From Lepidodermella squamata (taxonomy: Eukaryota; Gastrotricha): 64,000 nt of DNA. Location of the stretch: assembly GCA_047495785.1 (NCBI GenBank), contig JBLDXI010000040.1:186001-250000 (forward strand). Reading direction: 5' to 3'. Below are positions 25,631 to 37,365 of the stretch, piece by piece. A program made the position numbers and the translations under genes. Below the pieces are notes generated by a model. It had not been told where the DNA came from. It did no database searches and saw nothing but the letters and a program-made list of their open reading frames with translations. Positions within the stretch are counted from its first letter, which is position 1. Every line of letters starts with the position of its first letter.

Positions 25631-26553
25631 ATGATCTTCTTAGCTCTGACCGTTCTTGCCGCTGCCTGCAGTGTCATTGCAGCTTGTCCAGCCTCTTCGA
25701 CGTCATGCCCGACCGGTTCGGCCGCTTGCCCTTCCGGCCAAGCGTGTTATGCTTCGTCGAACAACTGTGATACGTCATCGAAAAACTGCGTCGACAAGAC
25801 CGGAACTCAATGCCAAGGCACTCAAGCATGCTCTAAAGCGGTAAACTCTTGTGCTTATATAACTAACCGAACACTAAAATGCTCCTTTTGCAACAGCAAA
25901 CCTTTCAATTGTGTACAGGTGCAACTTTTGGTTCATTAATCGGTAAGACTGTCAAGCTATGTATTTCTAACGGTCTCGATTGTACCGCTGCTTTCGGCCC
26001 CAATACATTCAAGGTAAGATAAAGAATCGTGATTAAGCAGTGAATGTCAATTGTTGTTTTCAGCAAGCTACAGCAACTGCAACTGCTCCGAACTCCTTCA
26101 GCTCGTTTCCGGACTGTTGCGCCGCCGCAGCCCCGGCTGCACCGAACGCAGCAAACATTCGCTACGAAATCCTGCCAGGACTTACAGCATCAGTAGCTCC
26201 GGCTCTTGCATGCATCTCAACTGATGATTCCACCCCATACAAGGTCACAGCGGCTTCGAGCCTTCTCACTGAGAAAGTTGGCAACTGCGTTCGCTTCCCA
26301 CATACGGCAAATACTGACACTGATTCTATTGCTGGCATCGGTGTCGTAAGTAAATCGCGGATAATTGACGCCTTAATTTCAAACTCATTCATTGCCATCG
26401 CAGGTCGCCGCAACCAAAGCCTCCACTTCGTACACAGAATGCTGTTTAGCTCTGAAAGGTGGCATTTCTTCAGGTACCCCCAATGTTGTGACTTATGCGA
26501 CAACATCGGCTTATGGGCTCATGTTGGACCGATGCCAATCCACCTCGGCGTAA
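25631..26553 (+). CDS. Secreted cysteine-rich family protein, copy 5 (intact)
   Basis: Four phase-0 exons: 25631-25840, 25897-26013, 26064-26345 and 26404-26553, giving 252 residues. A signal peptide (LALTVLAAACSVIAA) precedes CPASSTSCPTGSAACPSGQ, ACYASSNNCD and KNCVDKTGTQCQGTQAC. Later exons carry LCTGATFG, TVKLCISNGLDC, DCCAAAAPAAPN, EILPGLTASVAP, ACISTDDS, GNCVRFPHTA, ECCLAL and LDRCQS. It is the closest intact relative of the broken copy at 11078, including 5' flank and introns, so those two arose from one recent duplication. Unknown function; extracellular by signal peptide and Cys content. Confidence 0.85.
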
Positions 26554-26719
26554 AAATACTTCGATCTCGAGTCGTAGTAACTTCTGTGAACGAAACATTT
26601 CCATGCTATATAAATTAATTTCTCCCGCAGCACAAATATACAATATACCACAAATAAATAACGTGGAACCCACCGCACCGTAAGACTTATTTCTCACCAA
26701 ATAAACAATTAATTCTTCA

Positions 26720-27068
26720 GAATATCTTTTGGCGGAACCAAATTTGCCTGTTGCGGAACCAAATTTGACTGTAGCGGAACCAATTCGGCATTTTGCGGAA
26801 CCTAATTTTAGGTAAGCAAAAGGCCGCTTTTTGAATATTTCTACGAAATTGAGGCAATGCATGAATTCTAAAGTGAAGAATGCATCTTTTACAGAATTTT
26901 ACGCTGAATTTAATGATGATTTATCTCAAATTATGCTGATAAATCATGACAAGATTGAAAGCTTCAAAAAGTGGCTTTAGGCCCATTGAAAATTCCAAAA
27001 TTTGGTTCCGCTAACAGGCAATTTTGGTTCCGCTACAGTCAAATTTGGTTCCGCTAAAAGTAAGACCC
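26720..27068. mobile_element. MITE, gcggaaccaaattt family, copy 2 (complete)
   Basis: Each end carries three spaced units of gcggaaccaaattt in opposite orientation around a unique centre of about 190 nt. The 11-bp string ttaattcttca lies directly outside both ends (26709-26719 and 27069-27079), a clear target duplication. It has no coding content. Related copies are at 8190-8345 and 56775-57020. Confidence 0.75.
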
Positions 27069-27079
27069 TTAATTCTTCA

Positions 27080-27955
27080 CCGGCTTCCATTTTTCGATCC
27101 TGTCTTGTATCATCAACATAGATAATAGTAAAGATCGGACGCTTACGATTTACGATCCTGCCATAGTGTCAAATTTTAGGGTGCAAAGGTCACCATGTGC
27201 ACAGCCACATTTTTGTGCTTTTTATTTGAGGCATGTGCGCCTAGCTAAATGCATGTAAAATCGACCCATTCTTAAATCGATTTTTTGAAAAACGCCATTT
27301 TTCTAATTTTTTGATAATTTTTATTCTGGTACAACTTTTAGCGTCATCCTGGGGCCTTTGCAAGGTCATCTAGATATTCGCAGAGAAGCTAAAAAAACTC
27401 CCGAAGATCGAAATTTGTCGATTTTGTTGAGGCGGAAAAAATTGTTAAAATTTGACCTGAAAATTCCAGAAAAAATATTTTCTTTACCAGGATGAGCTAA
27501 GCTATCGAAATATATAACTTTTATCCCCGTCCGATTTTTTGGGTATTTTCCAGTAATTGTGGGGAAATTGTTGTAAGATTGCTCAATGAAGAGTTTTATT
27601 CAATTTTCAACTCAAATAAATCCCAGTTTTCAATGTATTAGATCACAACCCAAGCAGCATCCTCGAAGAAGACAATTTTACCTTACATGATGCCGATATG
27701 ATCGGCCTTAGACCCTATGGCCCTTGAAAGGTGGTACTTGAAAAGCGCGCGCCGAATATACGCCAAAATTCAGGCCGCCTAAGTTGTTAAGCGGCAAAAC
27801 GCACTGTAGCAGGTGTTCAATCGTTTTATGATTAGCGCGATTATAGGTCCTGCTTTGAATTGCAATTGGAGACGCAAGTGGCAGTGTGAACATGCGGTAA
27901 GTTTCGACTACAGGCCAGCCGAATTTCCGATTTTCCGATTTAGCCATGTTTACGT
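27080..27955. other. Intergenic, nothing recognised
   Basis: AT-rich, with only a weak minus-strand open frame (27708-27947) lacking a family match. Confidence 0.4.
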
Positions 27956-27957
27956 CA

Positions 27958-28061
27958 GTTTCAAGGTGAAAGGTGGCAAGTAAAAGCGCTGTATTTTACG
28001 TGAATAAAGAGGCAAAAACAAATTACTTTTCATTTGCCTCCTTCCACCTTGAAAATGTGCA
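27958..28061. mobile_element. Short palindromic MITE, copy A
   Basis: tttcaaggtgaaaggtggca at the left and its imperfect reverse complement (tgcctccttccaccttgaaa) at the right surround about 60 nt containing gtgaataaagaggcaaa. The same layout occurs at 43694-43792. It ends only 70 bp ahead of the ATG of copy 6. Confidence 0.65.
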
Positions 28062-28130
28062 ATGTCAGCTCTAATGAAAATAATGAACGAATTGAATACA
28101 ATTCAAAAATAATAATAATCATGTTTGGCA

Positions 28131-29007
28131 ATGACCTTCTTGACTCTGACTGCTCTATTTGCCGCAGCCTGCAGTGCCGTTGTAGCTTGCCCAGCCTCTT
28201 CGACGCCGTGCCCGACCGGTTCGACCGCTTTCCCTTTCGGCCAATCTTGTTACGCTTCGTTGAACAACTGCGATACATCGTCGAAAAACTGCGTCGACAA
28301 GATCGGAACTCAATGCCAAGGCACTCAGGCGTGCTCGACAGCGGTAAAATCTTTGATAATCATTTCTCGGGACTAACAAATGTTCATTGCGCAACAGCAA
28401 ACGTTTCAACTATGCACTGGCTCGACTTTTGGAACAGCAGTCTCGAAGACTGTCAAGCTGTGCATTTCTAACGGCCTGGCTTGCGCCGCTGCTTTCGGCC
28501 CTGGCACATTCACGGTAAGATAAGGTAATGCGATCAAGCCGCGAATGGCTTTAGTTGTAATCAGCAAGCAACGGCAACTGCAACTGCCCCGAACTCCTTC
28601 AGCTCGTTCCCAGACTGCTGCGCCGCTGCAGCCCCGTCTGGTGCGGCGAGCGACAACATTCGAAACGAGATTCTCCCAGGCCTCACTACACCTGTACCCC
28701 CGGCTCTGGCTTGCATCGGAGTTGATGACAGTCAACCATACAAGATTACTGCAACTAGCAACGGCGTTAAGATTGGCAACTGCGTTCGCTTCCCGCACAC
28801 TGCCAATGCTGTCGGTGATGTTGAAGCAGGGACAGGAGTCGTACGTTATCTTGTTCATTTTCACGTTCTTTATTAAATTGCCAATCGCAGGTCACAAACC
28901 CTGCACGTAAAACGTTCACCTCGTACACAACCTGCTGTGCCGCTCTGGTAGCTGGCATAGCCACTGGCGTTCCTAATGTTTTGACCTATGCGACAACATC
29001 GGCATAA
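28131..29007 (+). CDS. Secreted cysteine-rich family protein, copy 6 (premature stop)
   Basis: Four exons: 28131-28343, 28398-28514, 28565-28840 and 28891-29007, giving 240 residues. It has the family signal peptide and Cys motifs (SCYASLNNCD, KNCVDKIGTQC, LCTGSTFG or close variants, DCCAAAAPS, GNCVRFPHTA, CCAALV). In the last exon the codon that is TAT in siblings (SAYG) is TAA (tcggcataaggc). The C-terminal 16 residues, including the invariant final Cys, are therefore lost although still readable downstream (29008-29043). Family motifs in exon 1 are also weakened (a Cys in GSAACP is Phe here). The GATA/TATA promoter block of its siblings is absent and a MITE lies in its place. It is either a young pseudogene or a diverging copy. 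Confidence 0.7.
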
Positions 29008-29168
29008 GGCCTCACATTGGAGCGATGCCAATCCACCTCAAACTAAAGGAACATCGAACATCGAAACTAAATGCCTGACATTTGTTAATGCTTATACTTC
29101 GAATTTCCCCGTACACACAAAGTTGTAATAATTGCCCCAGGGAATAAGCTGTTGCAAATAAATTGTGG

Positions 29169-29232
29169 CGCGACAAAACAGCGAAAACTTACAATGTAAA
29201 AGATGCATCGTGTTTCTGCTGTTTTGTCGCGT
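29169..29232. repeat. Small hairpin element
   Basis: gcgacaaaacagc (29170-29182) and its exact reverse complement (29218-29230) surround 35 nt. It is just 3' of the cysteine-rich cluster. No further copy was found in the window. Confidence 0.45.
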
Positions 29233-29444
29233 TTGCTGTTTTGGGTATTTGCTGTTATGACGGTCTGCCAATTATATTGATTGATAATTTATTGATTATA
29301 AGAATAAAATATTGAAACGAAACCGGCTCGAATTGTATAGGAAATTAGCCTAATTTTTGAATATAAAAGCCTAAAACGAAACAGTCGAATTTTCGAGTTT
29401 TATTTTCGATATTGTCAACCGCGGTTTAATCGTTTCAAGCAATT

Positions 29445-32400
29445 TCAAGCTTTGGCAACGTAGTCATACGCGCCTTTCACATTCTTGAGATCCGGAAATT
29501 TGTTGAACAAAAACTGAACAACCGCCGTTTTGCTGCCGTAAGACGCCAGGTGAACAGCCATATCACCAGCCTTGTCACGCTTCATCGCATCCGCGCGCTT
29601 CTCATCAATCAAATACTCAACAACAGCCACGTGACCAGCATAAGCCGCCGACATGACCGGCGTCCTTCCCAGCTCATCCACCGCTTCAACATCAACCAAA
29701 TGCCGGCCATCATCATCGGGCAGGGTGGTTAGCAATTTGACAACCTCCAAATGGCCGGATTGAGCCGCGTAATGCAGCGGCGTTTCGCCCTTGTCGTTCT
29801 TCGCGCCGGCTAGCGAGTGCTTTTCCGACGTCAGTAAGGTGGCTAAATATTGGACGATATCTAAACGACCAGCTTGAGCGGCGATGTGCATAGCGGTGTC
29901 GCCTTTCGCGCCGTCTTCAACCTCGAAATTTGCCGATTTTTCGGCGATTAAATACCGAACAATGGGCAAATGGCCGATGCGGCATGCGGCCATTAATGAG
30001 GTGCGATATGGGGATAATTCCGATCGGCTGTCAAGTAAATATCGGATTCGGGAGTCGTCGAGTTGAGGATTTTCGAGAATTTCTTTCACCTTAGCCAGAT
30101 TTTTGGCCGCAATTGCTTGACGCAAGGATTTCATAGTGGCTTTGAGTTCTAAAAAATTAAAAAATTAAAATTAAAATTAAAATAACGAAAGAATAAAAAG
30201 AAAATATTATTTTAAATTAATTAATTTAATTTAAATTTCTGATAAATTATAATTACAATTTTTTTCAATTTATTCAATTATTTTCAATATTTTCAATATT
30301 TTTGAATTAACCTGCTGGAGCGCTGATGCATTTGCTAGGCTGTGGTTGCCAAGTGTTGGGACCGGCACAAGTTAGCCCAGCTTCAGCTTCAACAACGAGT
30401 GGAATAATGCACTTCAGAACCAGCTTGGAACCAGTTTTGAGCCGGGTCGGATTCTTGACCTCCCTTTCTTTGCCGGGCGCGGAAATCGCGAAAAACGCAC
30501 CGTTAGCTACAACAGGCACTTCGCACTAAAATTTAAGTAAAAAAAAATAATAATTAATTCCATTAAGAATAAAATTTAGTAAGAAAGACGGGATATAGTG
30601 AAATCATTACCAAATTATTGAATTCAGTACCAAATTATTCCAAACAGTTCCAAATCCCCTATTTGAAGACCCAGTCTTTAACCCTAACCTAACCCTAACC
30701 TAACCCTAACCCTAACCCTAACCCTAACCAGTTAAAAACCGAATAAAATTGTTGGGTATTGAATTAAATGAAATTTGGTACCGGCGTAAGATTTTCCCTT
30801 GGGAAATTTAAATAAATTACCATGAATTTTGCGTGAATTTTAGCATGTCGTCAACTTTAGAACACAGCTAATTTTCATTTAACAAAAATTATTCGAAAAT
30901 GAATATTTTTTCCAAGTTGGATTCCTGAGTGTGAACTTTGGTTCCAATTAGGTTCCAATTTGGTGATTTTTTCAAAAATCTCAATACTCACCATTTCGAT
31001 TGGAGCTGTTCGAAAAAAATGGAAAAGGTATTTTTCAGGTAAAATGACAATTTGAGCAATATTACCAAGATGTTGCTGGAGAAAATTTGCCACGTCACCA
31101 TGTCCAGCTGACCTAGCTAGATCAACGGCCTGGTTGCCACCAGCATCAACCGCCTTCAAATTCGCCCCTCTCTTCACCAGGAATTTAATCACCGAAAGAT
31201 GGCCAGTCATCGCTGCAGCGATTAAAGCCGTCCTCGACGTGTCATCCTTCGCTTCGATATTCGCATCGTGTGCGTTAAGCAGCAATTGAACCACGCGCAA
31301 TTGACCTGATTCGGCTGCGCTAATTAGGGGCGTCGCGCCGTGTGACCCAGATTCTTCTAGCAACGCACTGTCACGAGATAGCAATATTTCTAACACGCCA
31401 TTATTGCCAAATTTAGCCGCGATGTGAATTGGAAGGTCATCGTCGCGATTTTTCACTCGAGTTTTGGCACCTTTAAAAAAATTGACATGGGAGAAAAATT
31501 TCGAAAAAAATGAAATTAATAATTAATAAAAAAGCCGCCTTAAAAATTTGATTTTGAATTTTTTCAGAATAATCTCACCTTTTGCTAATAGAAAGGCGAC
31601 GATGGCTTTCGAGGCATTTTGAGCCGCAAAATGTAACGGCGACCATTTCTCGCCATCAGTCGCGTCAACATCAGCCGAAAACTGCTTGACCAGCTCAACA
31701 GCACAGCTCAATTTATCGTTAATAATCGAATACATAAGCGGCGTTTTCCCCGACTCGTCATCCTTCGCTTCGATCATCTCGGGATTTCGCTGAGCGAGAT
31801 ATTTCAACAGTTCGATGTTTTCGCAATTTTTTGCCGCAACGTGCAACGCGTTTCGACCAAGCCGGTCTGTTGTAGTCGGGTCAAGGTAACGATCTTCGAC
31901 CAGGTATTTCAAAACGTCGAGTTTCCCGCTTTCAGCCGCTCGCATTGTTAGAGTTTCATCGTTTTGCTCGTGGTCTCGGCTGGTTTCGAGGTATTTAGCG
32001 AAATCTGGACTTAGCGACGGTCGGAAGATGTTCTTGACATCGCTCAATTCCCCAGCAGTAATCGCATTTCTCAATTCTGAAGCCTCATGAACGAGTTCTG
32101 AATTTACAAAGAAATTTAGAAATTGAAAGAAAATTGAAAATTAATCAGAGATTGACATTAAATTTAAAAAATTCAGAATTTGTAATTTCGAATTTTTATT
32201 TCAAATTCAATTTGAAATTTAAAAAATTCAAATTTAAAATTTTTTCAAATTCGAAAATGGTCATTTCAAATTATTTTTAAAATTTAAAATTTTATATGTT
32301 TCAATCCAAATGCTTCTTTACCTTCAGGAGCTTCTCCGCATTGACCAAGATCCGGAAACCATTTGCCTTCGGGTAAGCAAATTGACGAATTGGATCCGAA

Positions 32401-35400
32401 CAGTAAGTAACCATCGTTACAAATCACCCGAATTTTCTGGCCAACTCGTTGATTTTCGCCATCATTTTCCTCAGCGACAACGCGGCCGTTTCCAATCTGG
32501 GGTAGGACGCAAAAAACTCGGGTCGGTTTTGGTGTAGTAGCCGGGCTAGGTCTCGGCACACATCGGCCAAGTTCCTGAGGGTAATAACGGCCTTGTGCGA
32601 CGCACATGACTGCGCTGAAGCCTTGGACAATGTAGTCATCAGGGCATGAAAGGGACACTTCGCTTCCAACTTCGACGCTTAAGGTGAATTCGGGGAGAAT
32701 AGGGCTGAAATCACGGGAAAGTTGCCCGATTTCGACTTTGGGCAGTAAACAATAGGCTTTTTGTGTCGTAGGTGTGCTTCGAGTTGAAGTAGTCGTCACT
32801 AAAAAATTCGAAATTTAAAAAATTTATCCGAATTTCAAACAATGATTATTTAAATCAAAATTTCAAATTTGTGAAATTTTATTTTCAGTAATTTTTCAAA
32901 ATTTTGCTTACGAAATTGGCAAGTTGCCAAGCTTGGAAACCAGTCACCCGAATCCAGGCAGATACTGGACGTAGCACCGAAATTGAAATAACCCGGGTCA
33001 CATTTGATTCTAATCACGTGACCAGCCGGCAATGATTCATCTTCAATTGTCGCCGTCGTATCCTTCGGCTTTGTAATTTTGAACGATCCGTTTTCAATTG
33101 CCGGTTTCGAGCATGGGGTAGAAATAGTTGTCCTAGTCGTTGTTGCTACCACCTCGCACGTTCCTTTTGCCTTTGGGAACCAATCATTTTCGCCAACACA
33201 GCGGATTTCGGTCGCGCCTGTAGCGACGTAACCTTCGTCACAATTTAGCCACAATTCAGTGCCAAGAGGTAACTTCTCAGCCTAAATTTAAAAAAGTGAA
33301 ATATTAAATTGGATGTTAAACGGACAAAAGTCAGAAAATTCGCCCAATAAAATTTCACTTCTTCGATTTTCTAATTTTTTAATTTTTCAATTAGGAAAAA
33401 ATTGAAAAATTGAAAATAATTCAACTTGCCCCGTGATCTGAATATCCATCAAATTTGCCATGTTCGACCACTGGCGTGTCGCAATAAATCGTTTTCGAGT
33501 CCTCAGCAGTAACTTTATCAGCCACATGTGTGCTACGCAGGTCGCACTCTCCAGGTAGAGGGAAAAACGTGTTGTGATTTACACATTTGATGGTTCCATG
33601 TGTAATAGGCACCTCATAACCTTCGTTACACGTCAAGTGCAACTCGGTGCCAACACCAACCTTATTAACAACTCCGTCGGCCGCGTAGTAACCTGAGGAA
33701 AAAGTATAGAAAAATATAACATTTCAACAACAAAAATGAGCTTGGAGATAAATAAATGACATTCATTGAGAAGGAAAAAATCAGGTTTCGACGCGTTCGA
33801 CGCGCGCTAATGATGTCAAAGGGCAATTATCAAATAGTTTGTCGGTTTTCATCCCAAAATGAAGTTCAGAAAATTCACTATCGATTGAGTATAGGGATTG
33901 AATATTCTCGCGCGAAAAATTTAATAGGAAAAAATGGAAGCGCACTCGAAATTTGTGAGTCAATTAAGTGCGTTATTCCTTCGCGCGCTCGAAATTTAGC
34001 GTGTGTTCCCATTGATTTGTTCGCGCCAGAACCCTATATTCAATCGATAGAGAATTTTCTGAATTTTAATTTGGTATGAAAACCGCCAAAATATTCAAAA
34101 GTACCCCATTGACGTCAGCGCGCGCCGTCGAAAAATTCTTATGAATTCTTCGAACGCGCACACAAGTTTTAATTTTGCTAAATTTATTAGGTCAGGCAAT
34201 CTAGCGAAAAATCGGCTAATTTTAAGTTATTTTAAATAGTCTAATGAACTAATAAAAATTGTGAAAAATATTAACAGCTAATAAAATTGATGGCACTCGT
34301 GATTATTACCTGTACTTATTTTTGGGACGTCGCACTCTGCTGCCTCCGTCTCCAAATTCGCGCCAAAAGTTTCCTGATTAATTCGCACTGAAGGCGTAGA
34401 TCTCGGCACACAATTCGCCTCCGTAGTAGGCGGGAACCATTTATTGCTATCGGCACACATCACGTGATCAGCGCCCACTGCGTCATACCCGTCCGGGCAA
34501 TCCAGCCACATCTCGGTACCCAGCGGTAGCTTTTCCTCCGTAATTTCGAAATATTGCGCATCACGAAAGTGCCCAATTGACAAAGTTGGGACATTGCAAA
34601 ATTTCTCACCGCCAGAAATTCGGTCATTGGGTAGCACGATTTTAGCCGTCGTTTGCGGAACGGGTGTAGTCACTTTGGAAAAATTAATTAAAAATTAAAA
34701 ATTAAAAATTAAATTAAAATTTACCTTCAACACAATCAGCAGTTTTCGGGAACCAGTTGCCACCAGCTATGCAGATCGAGCTAGAACTCGGCCCGGATGG
34801 TTGGTAGCCTGGGTTGCAAGTCAGTTGAATTTTCCGACCCGGCAACACACTCATAGGATCGTCTTCACTTGACAAGTCATACCGCCCATTGTCCACAAGC
34901 GGCACCGAGCAATAGATAATGGTCGTCGTTTCGGTAGGAGTAGTAGCGGTTGTTGTTGTAGTAGTCGTGGTCTGCTCAGGTACGCATTGGCCGAGTTCGG
35001 GGTATAGCTGGTTGCGGCTTACGCACATGACCCGATTCGCACCAGTGAGCACGTAATTACCAGGGCAGGTCAGCGTGACCTCGGAGTATAATGAGACAGC
35101 TTCGAATGTCTCATGATTCGAGGGTTCGATCGAGAGCTTTCCAATGCTGATTGATGGCAGTTGGCAGCGAACTTCTTGCGTAGTCGATGGAGATTCGGTT
35201 GTAGTGGTAATGACTTGAAAAATAATTAAAAATTCAAATTACGAATTTTCAATTTTCAATTTTTTAAAAAGTTGCGATAAATTAAAGCAGAAAATTCAAA
35301 TTTTGAATTTTTAGCCCATAGGTCTCATTATTACGCGTAATTTGCGCTATCATCGGTCAGATTATGAGTCATACTTAAGTCTGCGAAGCCGATATCGATT

Positions 35401-37170
35401 CCTGTTATCGATTTTACAAATCAGTGATTTTTCCGATATCAGCAGTTAGGGAATCCTACATCGAACAATTTTCTTCATACCTTAAGTTATCAGGTTGCTA
35501 AAATGTAAAATGCATATCCTAGAGCTATAGGGTGAATTATTATTGTTTAAGGATCGAAAAATCGAAATCGAAGAAAATCGGAAAATCGGAAAATCGAAAT
35601 TTGATTTTTGAAAATATTCAGATAATTAGAAAAAATATGTTTACCCTCGCTGCAATTTCCAGGTTCTGGAAACCATTGCGAGTTCTCGCGGCAAATAATT
35701 CGTTTGCTGCCGATAATTTCGAAATTTTCCGACGAGCATTGAAGTACCAAAACGGTACCGACAGGCGACAAGTGACTCTCGCCCATAGCCTCCAGCAGAC
35801 GATCAGGATGGTCTTCTTCCGACCACCAGCCGCCAGCCACCGACGGCCATTTGCAAGAGACCGGTTGCAGGGTGGTTGTAGTCGGGATCGAGATACATCG
35901 GCCGGGTAGTGGGAACCAGCTGGCTGAAGGCTGATGAAGGCTGTAGCACAGCAACTCGGAACCGCCGAGTAATTTATAACCGGGTGAGCAGGTCAGGCGC
36001 AACTTGGTTCCGATTGGTACGAATTCCGGTTGGCTTTGAAGTTCATGATCACTATGGAGGTCGTAATCTAGTGAATCAGCATCATTGACGATTTCGAGTT
36101 TCCCATTAGCAACAACAGGATGAAGGCACTATATAAATAAATTGAAAATAAAAAAGTCTGAGATTTTACTCAAAATATTGAAAATTGATTGATCTTGCGA
36201 AAAATTGGAAAAAATTGAAAAAATGAATTTTTTTTTGAAAAATTAAAAATTTCAGGCAAATGTAATCAAGTAAGAATTAAAAAAAATTACATAAAATTGA
36301 AAAAAAATAAATTAATAACGAACCATAGGTGGAGCTAGAGTTGTAGTCGTAGCGTCTACGCATAGGCCGGGTTGTGGGAATAACACGCCATTGAAGCACA
36401 GGCTTTCGGTTAGATTCGTGCCCAAAGTTGTGTAGCCAGGATCGCAAATTAGCCGAATTTTCACACCATGATTGATTTCTAGAGTTTCATCACTGGTTGG
36501 AACTCCTACAATTTCGAAATGACCCTTCGCAACTGGCGGCAATAAACACTGAAAATTCAGGAAAAAATCAATGAGTTTAAAAATTAAATTAAATTTTGAA
36601 AAATGGGAAAAATTTAAAAATTGAATTTTTTTAAATTTCGAAAATTTACGTTGACAGATTTTTCGGCTTCGACTTTGATATTTTTAGCCGAAATAGGATC
36701 CGTGACTTCAGGCACAGCTTTTTCAGTCGTCGTAGCTTCAGTTATCGTAGTTGTAGTCGTAGTCTCAAGCTCAACGCATTGCCCGAGTGCCGGCGTGAAA
36801 TTGCCATTCACGCATTTCGATTCGCGTTTCCCGACCAATTCGAAGCCGAAAATACAAATCAGCCGAATTATTGAACCTTGCACAGCTTGACCTTCATTAT
36901 TACCGCCTTGCAACTCAATTTCGCCATTCTCAATGGCGGGCAAAAAACATGTTTTCGGCTATTAAATTGAAAAAAATTAAATTTCGAAAATTCACAATTT
37001 CGAAATCGAACCTCGATTTTTTCGGTAATTAAGGTGGTCGTGGAAATTTCTATTGTCGTAACTGGATGAGTTGCAGTCGTTGAAGTATCAGTGTCATCAT
37101 AGTTCAAGTCGAATTCGTCTGCTAACGAGGCGCCAAAAAACAACAAAGAATAAAGTAAAAAACGTATCAT
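29445..37170 (-). CDS. Secreted multi-sushi (CCP) / ankyrin-repeat protein
   Basis: Exons joined by splice signals and phase: 37170-37012, 36958-36650, 36548-36324, 36128-35645, 35213-34725, 34672-34310, 33692-33430, 33281-32912, 32798-32322, 32097-31579, 31470-31066, microexon 31005-30992, 30525-30312 and 30148-29445. Total 4995 nt, 1664 residues. Residues 1-18 are a signal peptide. About 12 sushi modules follow, each starting C-x2-P-x4-G (CFLPAIENG, CSVPLVDNG, CVLPQIGNG) and ending near GQC or GRC, with TTTT-rich linkers that are probably O-glycosylated. Exon 9 then splices in phase to ankyrin repeats (GRNALHVAA, GKTPLMYSI, WSPLHFAAQ, LPIHIAAKF, ATPLISAAE). One more sushi module (CEVPVVANG) and a second ankyrin block (DTAMHIAAQ, ETPLHYAAQ, RTPVMSAAY) reach the stop. 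No membrane segment is seen after the signal peptide. The intron after 33430 has a GC donor (GCAAGT). Confidence 0.85.
30678..30729. repeat. Interstitial telomere-type repeat (CCCTAA) in an intron
   Basis: About eight units of ccctaa, mixed with a few cctaa units, lie inside the intron between the 14-nt microexon and the last sushi exon of the sushi-ankyrin gene. On the transcribed strand this reads TTAGGG. A second tract is at 59626-59752. Confidence 0.85.
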
Positions 37171-37365
37171 AATTATTGTGTTTATTAATCATGTAAAATT
37201 ATGAGGTGTGCCTATAATTTTGTTTCCAGAATTTCCAGATGAGTGCCAGATGTTGGGGCACGCGCGGGAAATTCAAACACGTGTTTCCACAGTCAAATTT
37301 TAATTTCTTAAATTTTTCGAAAAATTAAATTTGGATTTTAAACAGAATAAGAGCTAACAACGAAG
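37171..37365. promoter_or_regulatory. Divergent promoter region between two secreted-protein genes
   Basis: Only 195 bp separate the ATG codons of the minus-strand sushi-ankyrin gene and the plus-strand membrane-protein gene. It is AT-rich with a GC-containing centre (ggggcacgcgcggga). Any promoters here must be shared or overlapping. No clear TATA box was seen. Confidence 0.4.

Noticed and set aside
33756-34079. Plus-strand frame of 107 codons inside the long intron of the sushi-ankyrin gene
   Set aside because: No family, no start context and no splice signals; the intron is needed intact to keep the host gene in frame.
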